NCBI RefSeq assembly: GCF_023618015.1
Contig: NZ_JAJKBJ010000017.1
Coordinates: 1 to 64,000 of the forward strand
Origin: Legionella maioricensis
GTDB taxonomy: Bacteria > Pseudomonadota > Gammaproteobacteria > Legionellales > Legionellaceae
DNA length: 64,000 bases
Direction: 5' to 3'
Part shown: piece after piece, positions 58,000 through 64,000 of the stretch
How positions within the stretch are numbered: the stretch's first letter is position 1
Layout: every line of letters begins with the position of its first letter
The notes under the pieces: model-generated
What the model was told of the DNA's origin: nothing
Seen by the model: the letters and a program-made list of their open reading frames with translations, nothing else
Databases searched by the model: none
Position numbers and translations under genes: made by a program

Positions 58000-59139
58000 T
58001 TAATCAACGGGAATCGTAATATTATCTGTTTGATTGGTTTTAGGGATAAAATGAAGCTTTTGCCATCTTTGAGAGCGGCTTGTTCTGTCTTTAACTTCCC
58101 CTGCTAATTGCCCACAGGCCGCATCAATATCATCCCCTCGCGTTTTGCGTGTAATAGTGTTAATGCCATTGCTAATTAATCGATCTCTAAAAGCGTCAAT
58201 AGCGGCTTGCGATGAGCGTTGATATTGCGTCATCGGAAAAGGATTAAACGGAATTAAATTTACTTTTGCAGGGACATCCCGAAGTAGTTTTATCAACTGA
58301 GTCGCATGCTCTGGTTGATCATTAACTCCTTTTAACATGACATACTCAAAGGTTACTTTTCTGCGAGGCTCATCTTTAAAATATGTTTTACAAAGTGCCA
58401 TTAGTTGTTTTAGCGGATATTTTTTATTTATTGGTACTAATTCGTTGCGTAACTCATCATTAGGAGCATGAAGCGACACGGCTAAAGCTACAGGACTGAC
58501 CGTTCTTAAACGCTCTAAATCAGGAAGTACCCCTGATGTGCTTAAAGTCACTCGGCGCTTTGATAGTCCATAGCCAAAATCGTCCATCATAATGTTCATC
58601 GCAGAGACTACATTGTCAAAATTAAGCAAAGGCTCCCCCATGCCCATCATCACAACATTTGTTACTCGTTTGTCATGTGCGCCTTGGCTAAGTGATAGCT
58701 CTCTGACCGCCAGCCAAACTTGACCAATAATTTCTGCAGTGGATAAATTACGGTTAAAGCCTTGTTTTGCAGTAGAACAAAAAGAACAATTGAGAGCACA
58801 ACCTACTTGAGATGAAACACAAAGCGTACCGCGGTTGGCCTCAGGGATAAATACAGTTTCTATGCAATTGCCACACTCCAGCTTTAATAACCATTTATGG
58901 GTACCATCCGCTGATTTTTGACAAGTTATGATTTCAGGTAATCCTATAAAGGATAAGCGGGAAAGCTTTTCTCTTAAAGCTTTCCCTAAATTTGTCATTT
59001 GAGTGAATTCGGTCAAACCAGCCTGGTGAATCCATTGAATTAACTGCTGTGCTCTAAAGGGTTTTTCCCCCCACAACGTCAGTAATTCGCGTAGCTGTTG
59101 ATAATTATAATTCAACAGATTAACTTTTTGATCCGCCAT
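58000..59139 (-). CDS. rlmN: 23S rRNA/tRNA adenine C2-methyltransferase RlmN
   Basis: 379 residues from the ATG at 59139 with GGAG upstream (an earlier TTG is less likely). Radical-SAM cluster Cys motif [11 protein letters not shown] (about 112-122), the [10 protein letters not shown] motif, and the second catalytic Cys in D-A-A-C-G-Q (about 341). It methylates A2503 of 23S rRNA and A37 of some tRNAs. First gene of the cluster after ndk. Confidence 0.96.
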   Translation of the reverse strand: MADQKVNLLNYNYQQLRELLTLWGEKPFRAQQLIQWIHQAGLTEFTQMTNLGKALREKLSRLSFIGLPEIITCQKSADGTHKWLLKLECGNCIETVFIPEANRGTLCVSSQVGCALNCSFCSTAKQGFNRNLSTAEIIGQVWLAVRELSLSQGAHDKRVTNVVMMGMGEPLLNFDNVVSAMNIMMDDFGYGLSKRRVTLSTSGVLPDLERLRTVSPVALAVSLHAPNDELRNELVPINKKYPLKQLMALCKTYFKDEPRRKVTFEYVMLKGVNDQPEHATQLIKLLRDVPAKVNLIPFNPFPMTQYQRSSQAAIDAFRDRLISNGINTITRKTRGDDIDAACGQLAGEVKDRTSRSQRWQKLHFIPKTNQTDNITIPVD

Positions 59140-59156
59140 GCTCACTCCAAACAATC

Positions 59157-59582
59157 TTATCTAGCGCAAACTTCATGAGGCTCAAAGAAAAAGGCAATTT
59201 CACGAGCAGCATTTTCTAAACTATCAGAACCATGTACCGCATTTGCGTCAATACTATCAGCGAAATCAGCACGTATTGTTCCAGCTGCGGCCTCTTTAGG
59301 ATTAGTTGCACCCATAATGTCTCTATTCTTGGTAACGGCATTTTCACCTTGTAATACCTGAATCATTACTGGGCCAGAAATCATAAAAGTAACTAAATCT
59401 TTGAAAAAAGGACGCTCTTTGTGAATTTCATAAAAACTTTCTGCCTGCTCTTTTGATAATTGAGCCATTTTTGCGGCAACTATAGTTAAGCCGGCATTTT
59501 CAAAACGACTGTAGATTTGGCCAATAACAGATTTAGCTACAGCATCAGGTTTAATAATAGACAGAGTTAATTCTTTTGCCAT
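59157..59582 (-). CDS. ndk: Nucleoside diphosphate kinase
   Basis: 141 residues from the ATG at 59582, chosen for GGAG six bases upstream and [15 protein letters not shown] at the start. The active-site histidine lies in N-A-V-H-G-S-D-S (about 117). It makes NTPs from NDPs using ATP. It is 17 bases before rlmN, a conserved pairing. Confidence 0.96.
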   Translation of the reverse strand: MAKELTLSIIKPDAVAKSVIGQIYSRFENAGLTIVAAKMAQLSKEQAESFYEIHKERPFFKDLVTFMISGPVMIQVLQGENAVTKNRDIMGATNPKEAAAGTIRADFADSIDANAVHGSDSLENAAREIAFFFEPHEVCAR

Positions 59583-59684
59583 CATGTGCTCCAAGGAGGG
59601 GTTAGTATAAAGGGCGTCATTATACATTAAAAAATAGGTATCTGGCTAATATAAATTCATGATGATGACTATAACAATATAAAT

Positions 59685-60569
59685 CTAGGCTTCGCCAATC
59701 GTCTTATCAAAATATAATGGTTCCCTATTAATTGCATCTTGAACCGGGTCAATCTTATATTCGGGCAAGAGCTTGAATAACTCAGTAATGCGAATAATCG
59801 TGTCAAAAAACTGTGTGCGGTAAGAGCGGGCTTGTTCACTCATTTCTACTGCACGTTCAAAAAACTCACTGACTTTACTGTTAAAGCTCATTGTAATGTT
59901 GAGCAGTTCTGAAAAATTATTAAGCAGTCGCTCTTTCAATTCCTGCGTCAGCTCAGCCTTTATTATTTCATTCATTTTTTCTATAAAAAGATATTTATTG
60001 TCTAAAGATTGAGAACTAATCAGATCGCAATGAATTAAAGCATGTGTCACCCCTCGTCTAATTAAACTTTTTTTGACCTCAATATTGGTCTTCGCTAAGG
60101 TGTTATTGGCTTGCTTCAGTCCTGATTCCAGGGCAACGCCCCACTCTTTAGCTATTTTTCTTAGGACAGATTGACTGCTAGCTATTAATGCATCGTGTGC
60201 TAATTGTTTATGATGAAACTCATCACCTAAAGTGACTAATTGGGTTCGTTCATTTTCCAGGGACTCTCGAGTCAGGGCACCCTGGGCCTCTTCTCCTTTA
60301 GAGGTTTCACCAGATAATAAATAGTCAATAAAGAGTTTCTGGGCATAAACATGGTAATCATTGGCTTGTTGAAGCACAATTCCATTAAGCACATTTCTTA
60401 AAGGTACTTGTAATATCTGATGATAGAAACTAAAAGGGCTTTTGATCGCCACCAAAAGCTCTGACTGGGGTATAATAATTTGATACGTACCTAATATACG
60501 CTCAGCTGTAATCACACCGTATGTTGAAAACCACTGGTTTAATTCATCGTCTATTTGCTTGTCTTCCAT
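59685..60569 (-). CDS. Hypothetical helical protein
   Basis: 294 residues, no signal or membrane segment. The protein appears mostly alpha-helical and charged; residues about 85-160 and 200-260 look like long helices or coiled coil. No family recognised. It is divergent from miaE. An effector role is possible but nothing specific shows it. Confidence 0.6.
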   Translation of the reverse strand: MEDKQIDDELNQWFSTYGVITAERILGTYQIIIPQSELLVAIKSPFSFYHQILQVPLRNVLNGIVLQQANDYHVYAQKLFIDYLLSGETSKGEEAQGALTRESLENERTQLVTLGDEFHHKQLAHDALIASSQSVLRKIAKEWGVALESGLKQANNTLAKTNIEVKKSLIRRGVTHALIHCDLISSQSLDNKYLFIEKMNEIIKAELTQELKERLLNNFSELLNITMSFNSKVSEFFERAVEMSEQARSYRTQFFDTIIRITELFKLLPEYKIDPVQDAINREPLYFDKTIGEA

Positions 60570-60642
60570 TGTTCATCCAATTTAATTTTTTCAAAGTCTG
60601 TGATATAAGACAATTTATTTGAAAGTATAGTGTATTTTTCTG

Positions 60643-61314
60643 ATGGTAAAACGATTAGATGTAGATTTACAGATGTTACATGATTTTCTGCAAATAAAAA
60701 CCCCGGAGCCCTGGTTAAATTATGCAGCAACTCATCTCCCACTACTATTATTGGATCATGCTCACTGCGAGCGAAAAGCAGCAGCAACTGCGATTAATTT
60801 TATTAGTAAATATCCAGAACGAAAAGAATTAGTAGAGGTTATGTCGCCCTTAGCACGAGAAGAGTTACTTCATTTTGAAAAAGTAATTAACATTATGATT
60901 CAAAAAGGAATCTCTTATGGTCCATTGCAACCCTCAGAATATGCCACAACGCTTCATAAACAAGTAACCAAAAGAGATGGCCTTGAACGATTATGTGATC
61001 AATTAATTATAGGTGCCATTATAGAAGCCCGTTCCTGTGAGCGTTTTAATGCCATAATACCGTACATAGAAGATGAGGCTTTAGCAAAATTCTATAGTAC
61101 CTTAATTAAATCAGAAGCCAGGCATTTTGAAGATTATTTGAGCCTAGCTAAATTGTATGGTGGTGACATTAAGCAACGATTAGCTCTTTTTTTATCTATA
61201 GAAAATAGTTTTGTTGGAGCTACAGACACCGTCTTTCGTTTTCATAGCGGAATACCGGATCCCATACTGCTGAATGATAAAAATGCCATTTTGAACAAGG
61301 AAGAAATCACGTAA
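60643..61314 (+). CDS. miaE: tRNA-(2-methylthio-N6-isopentenyladenosine) hydroxylase
   Basis: 223 residues. Non-haem diiron monooxygenase with ferritin-like E-x-x-H-type ligands: H-C-E-R-K-A-A-A-T-A (about 43-52), R-E-E-L-L-H-F-E (about 69-76), I-E-A-R-S-C-E-R-F and S-E-A-R-H-F-E-D-Y. It hydroxylates ms2i6A37 of tRNAs to ms2io6A37, an oxygen-dependent step. Length is near the family norm. Confidence 0.9.
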   Translation: MVKRLDVDLQMLHDFLQIKTPEPWLNYAATHLPLLLLDHAHCERKAAATAINFISKYPERKELVEVMSPLAREELLHFEKVINIMIQKGISYGPLQPSEYATTLHKQVTKRDGLERLCDQLIIGAIIEARSCERFNAIIPYIEDEALAKFYSTLIKSEARHFEDYLSLAKLYGGDIKQRLALFLSIENSFVGATDTVFRFHSGIPDPILLNDKNAILNKEEIT

Positions 61315-61325
61315 AGTGGACAATT

Positions 61326-61414
61326 GTAGCCTGGATGGAACGAGGCGTAATCAAGGCTCAAGACTAGAATCAGGCTTCGAACCCGGGTTACGGCTGCGCC
61401 TTCACCCAGGCTAC
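61326..61414. repeat. REP-like palindrome, family B
   Basis: Terminal inverted repeat GTAGCCTGG (61326-61334) and CCAGGCTAC (61406-61414), with CCCGGGTTACGG inside. This is the best-conserved copy of family B in the window. A family-A copy follows at 61468. Confidence 0.7.
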
Positions 61415-61467
61415 ATCCTGGCCCGCTTAAGTTAGCACCATTGAATGTTCACGGAGTATGAGGTCTG

Positions 61468-61505
61468 CCTCGTCATTGCGAGCCTAGGCGAAGCAATCCA
61501 GGACG
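61468..61505. repeat. REP-like element, family A
   Basis: CTCGTCATTGCGAGCCTAGG followed by CGAAGCAATCCAGGAC matches the family-A consensus best. Confidence 0.6.
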
Positions 61506-61555
61506 ATGCTTCGCTGAAAATCTCAATGGCGATGGGTTAAAGATGGAAACACGTC

Positions 61556-62293
61556 TTATGGACGAGCAGTAAAAGTTAAATCAGATGATTCACTTAAAAA
61601 CTCAGTAAATCGGTCTTTCATATCATCAAAGTCATCTTTAGTTAATTGTCTTCCATGGGCATCAAGAAGTTTCGTCTTATCGGCCGGATCCGGAGTATAA
61701 CCCTCATCCTCAAGCCATTTGTAGACACCCTTCTCAAACAACTGATCAAGTTTTCCCATTTCACCAGCATTATCAGAGCGAACCAATTTGTCAATGTTCA
61801 GTTTATTATCATCTGTAAACGTTACATTATGGGCCAAAGAAGGTAAATCGATTGGTTTATCACCACAAACCAGGTGTCTTACTCCGTTTACAGCTCCTTT
61901 AAGTCCTTTATCATAAACCACACCAAGAAGAAATTGGTCAACAAGCACCCCTTTTAGTGGCTGTCTAACACTAACACTTAATGAGGCATCCATTGCTTTA
62001 ACTAAAGTCGAAAACATTTGTATCAGGCTCAGCATTGCATTTCGCCAATCATTTACAGTCGTGGTCTCTTTATTAATGGCTTGTTCTGCTTGATGCATGG
62101 CATCATCCCAAATAGGAACTTTCTCGCCTTTTTTGCCTGGACGAAATTGCTTTGCCCTCGCTTCGTCCATCTCGGCTGCACGATTGGCCAGTCTATCATT
62201 CATTACTTTCGTTCTATACGCCGCAGTTTTATTAGCTTCTTCTTGTTCACGAATCCGTTTCAGCTCTTCCTGCATTTCAGTATCTTTAGCCAT
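61556..62293 (-). CDS. Hypothetical Dot/Icm effector candidate (RavY position)
   Basis: 245 residues, helical with a strongly charged N-terminus (about 1-60, E/K/R-rich) and a middle hydrophobic stretch (about 85-130). No domain recognised. In L. pneumophila the gene just before lpxH is, as far as I recall, annotated as the effector RavY; I cannot check this from the sequence. The last residues (S-E-S-S-D-L-T-F-T-A-R-P) are Ser/Glu-rich, compatible with a Dot/Icm signal. It overlaps lpxH by eight bases. Confidence 0.5.
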   Translation of the reverse strand: MAKDTEMQEELKRIREQEEANKTAAYRTKVMNDRLANRAAEMDEARAKQFRPGKKGEKVPIWDDAMHQAEQAINKETTTVNDWRNAMLSLIQMFSTLVKAMDASLSVSVRQPLKGVLVDQFLLGVVYDKGLKGAVNGVRHLVCGDKPIDLPSLAHNVTFTDDNKLNIDKLVRSDNAGEMGKLDQLFEKGVYKWLEDEGYTPDPADKTKLLDAHGRQLTKDDFDDMKDRFTEFLSESSDLTFTARP

Positions 62294-63029
62294 TACTCAA
62301 CTCCTCAAATCTGTGCTGGGCGAAATAAATCCCCTTTGTATTATCATAACACAATAGTTGTGGATTGTCATCCCAATCGCTTAGTACGTATCGCCTAAAT
62401 TCAGGAGAATAATTGCTATAAAGGATTAGGCCCGGCTTATGCGTATGTCCATGAATTAACGTGGTTATTTTGTATTGGGAGAGGTGTTTGATAATTGCCT
62501 CTTCTACTACATCCATCTCTTCAACAGTTTTAGTGTGATTGCTTTGGCTAATTACTCGAACTTTCCCAACCAAACGTTCACGATATTTTAATGGTAAACT
62601 CAAAAACAAAAGAGAAAATAATTTGTTTCTGGTTAACAATCTGAATCGTTGATGCCCCTTATCTTTAGTACAATAACGATCGCCATGCGCCAACATGACT
62701 TTTTCTTTTCCCAAAGTAATGAATGCTGGTTCGGCTAAAATCTTCCATCCGGCATGATGTGCAAAAACATCGCCTAACAAAAAATCACGATTGCCGTGCA
62801 TATAAAATAAAGAGATACCTGCAGCCGTTAAAGAATGAAGTTGTTTTGCAATCCCCATACTCCATTCATCTATAGAGTCATCACCAGCCCAGGCATGAAA
62901 AAAATCACCAAGGATATAAATATTTTTTACTGAGCTCTTGGCCCAAATAATGAAAGCATCAAAACGAGATTTAATATCCTTATCTTCAGGATGCAAATGC
63001 AGATCTGAAATAAAAACCACATCAATCAT
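62286..63029 (-). CDS. lpxH: UDP-2,3-diacylglucosamine diphosphatase
   Basis: 247 residues. Calcineurin-like metallophosphoesterase: F-I-S-D-L-H-L-H (7-14), L-G-D-F-F-H-A-W-A-G-D-D (41-52), G-N-R-D-F-L-L-G-D (about 78-86), and H-G-H-T-H near 195. It hydrolyses UDP-2,3-diacylglucosamine to lipid X in lipid A synthesis. It overlaps minC by four bases. Confidence 0.94.
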   Translation of the reverse strand: MIDVVFISDLHLHPEDKDIKSRFDAFIIWAKSSVKNIYILGDFFHAWAGDDSIDEWSMGIAKQLHSLTAAGISLFYMHGNRDFLLGDVFAHHAGWKILAEPAFITLGKEKVMLAHGDRYCTKDKGHQRFRLLTRNKLFSLLFLSLPLKYRERLVGKVRVISQSNHTKTVEEMDVVEEAIIKHLSQYKITTLIHGHTHKPGLILYSNYSPEFRRYVLSDWDDNPQLLCYDNTKGIYFAQHRFEELSNG

Positions 63030-63724
63030 AAAGACTCAATAACAATATGCTCATTTGATAAGTAAATCTGGCATGGGCCATTTACCGGTTCAATGGCATC
63101 GCTTAAGCGATAAAACCCGGCAATGGATACCAATTCTGCTTCAAGGGAATGGCAATAAATTCGCGCTTCCACATCACCTGATATTCCGGCGAGCGCCCGC
63201 CCTCTTAAAGCGCCATAGACATGAATATTCCCATCAGCCAATAACTCAGCACCGTGACTCACCGAAGCAGTTACTATTAGATCCGATCCTTTTGCCACTA
63301 CCTGTTGGCCAGAACGAACAGGTGTCGTTAGCAATTTTGTTTTTGCTGCTTCAGTAATTGAACTATTTTCTATTCCTTGCTCAATTATGGGTTTATCTTG
63401 CGATGTGGAGGCATTTAATACAGCTAACCCCTGACATTGAGCCAAAGTATTCTGTAAGGTATTTCCTCCTTGAACCGCAACAGGTATCATCCCATGCTCA
63501 CGAGCAATTTGACATAAGCCCTGCAGATCAAACTCCAGGTGGTTTACAAATGATAAATCAAAAACCACTGGCGTTCTTTCAAATAATTTAGGTGCTTTAA
63601 CTACTGTTTCCGCAAATTGCTGAGAAAAAATATCTTTATCAGTATTTAATATTTGTAAAACAGTAAAAGTATAAAGTCGGCCTTTTAACTTAAATGCTTG
63701 AGTTTTTGTTATATTTTCACTCAT
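63026..63724 (-). CDS. minC: Septum site-determining protein MinC
   Basis: About 232 residues from the ATG at 63724 (63739 is an alternative). The N-terminal domain (A-F-K-L-K-G-R-L-Y-T-F-T-V) and the C-terminal right-handed beta-helix G-A-E-L-L-A-D-G-N-I-H-V-Y-G-A-L-R-G-R-A-L-A-G match MinC, the FtsZ inhibitor that keeps division rings from the poles. minD and minE are not on this side; they are absent from the window. Confidence 0.94.
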   Translation of the reverse strand: MSENITKTQAFKLKGRLYTFTVLQILNTDKDIFSQQFAETVVKAPKLFERTPVVFDLSFVNHLEFDLQGLCQIAREHGMIPVAVQGGNTLQNTLAQCQGLAVLNASTSQDKPIIEQGIENSSITEAAKTKLLTTPVRSGQQVVAKGSDLIVTASVSHGAELLADGNIHVYGALRGRALAGISGDVEARIYCHSLEAELVSIAGFYRLSDAIEPVNGPCQIYLSNEHIVIESL

Positions 63725-63795
63725 TTGGATGATATCCATAACTGATATTTTTGTTTATACTAGCATGTGGGAAACAATAACAGAAGGATTACAAA

Positions 63796-64000
63796 GTGGA
63801 TAAGCGATGGTTTGAACAATATCAAAATAACGTGCCACATGAAATCGACCCCAACCAATACTTATCCTTGGTCTCCTTATTTCAAGAGTCATGTAGCCAT
63901 TATGCAAAAAGAGTTGCTTACTCAAATTTGGGAACTGAGATTACCTATGCTGAATTAAATCATTTAAGCAGGGATTTTGCTGCCTACTTGCAACAGCTAG
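63796..64000 (+). CDS. fadD: Long-chain acyl-CoA synthetase FadD, partial
   Basis: Starts with GTG at 63796, seven bases after AAGGA, and runs off the window. The first 68 residues (VDKRWFEQY then N-N-V-P-H-E-I-D-P-N-Q-Y, S-L-V-S-L-F-Q-E-S-C, D-F-A-A-Y-L-Q-Q-L) match FadD, which activates fatty acids with ATP and CoA for beta-oxidation or lipid synthesis. Confidence 0.9.
   Translation, partial: MDKRWFEQYQNNVPHEIDPNQYLSLVSLFQESCSHYAKRVAYSNLGTEITYAELNHLSRDFAAYLQQL

Overview
The window is chromosomal DNA from a Legionella, almost certainly Legionella pneumophila or a very close relative. It is AT-rich. It carries the lss type I secretion cluster (DedA/PAP2/LssY protein, LssZ, an L,D-transpeptidase, LssB ABC exporter, LssD adaptor) next to pilBCD, and a block of orphan genes with eukaryote-like or effector-like features. 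Housekeeping genes are gammaproteobacterial in sequence and order. No rRNA, tRNA or CRISPR array was seen.

Layout. 0-4 kb: cell-wall and lipoate genes (rlpA, dacC-like carboxypeptidase, D-amino-acid transaminase, ybeD, lipB). 4-11 kb: lss type I secretion locus. 11-13 kb: hpt, a DUF1820 gene and a methyltransferase on the minus strand. 13-17 kb: pilB-pilC-pilD (type IV pilus; PilD also serves type II secretion). 17-18.4 kb: a small stress-type membrane gene set resembling yqjD-yqjE-yqjK. 18.7-20.7 kb: an acyltransferase-3/SGNH protein.

20.8-36.8 kb is the accessory region. It holds two double-hairpin membrane proteins, an EreA/ChaN/TraB-fold candidate, a 716-residue protein with the ordered catalytic motifs of guanidine-modifying (pentein) enzymes, a TetR-KAS-SDR lipid cassette with a clear promoter/operator, a divergent pair of related Cys-His-Asp proteins, a small RGS-like protein ending in a CaaX box, a Nudix remnant, an omptin protease and a Sel1-repeat protein. 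Several are good candidates for Dot/Icm effectors, but translocation cannot be read from sequence alone.

36.8-64 kb returns to core metabolism: ppsR, a Bcr-type MFS exporter, prpB-prpC-prpD for propionyl-CoA use by the methylcitrate cycle, mnmC with a POT peptide transporter, hemL, a short rubredoxin gene, hemJ-terC, pcnB-folK, a universal stress protein, the conserved cluster ndk/rlmN-pilF-rodZ-hisS-yfgM-bamB-der, miaE, an orphan gene, lpxH, minC and the start of fadD.

Two families of REP-like palindromic repeats are scattered in the intergenic gaps. The strongest leads are the pentein-fold protein (25458-27608), the RGS-like CaaX protein (33192-33671), the divergent Cys-His-Asp pair (31047-33061), a palindrome shared by the lssB and pilB upstream regions, and a pcnB gene that seems to lack any ATG/GTG/TTG start covering its conserved N-terminus.
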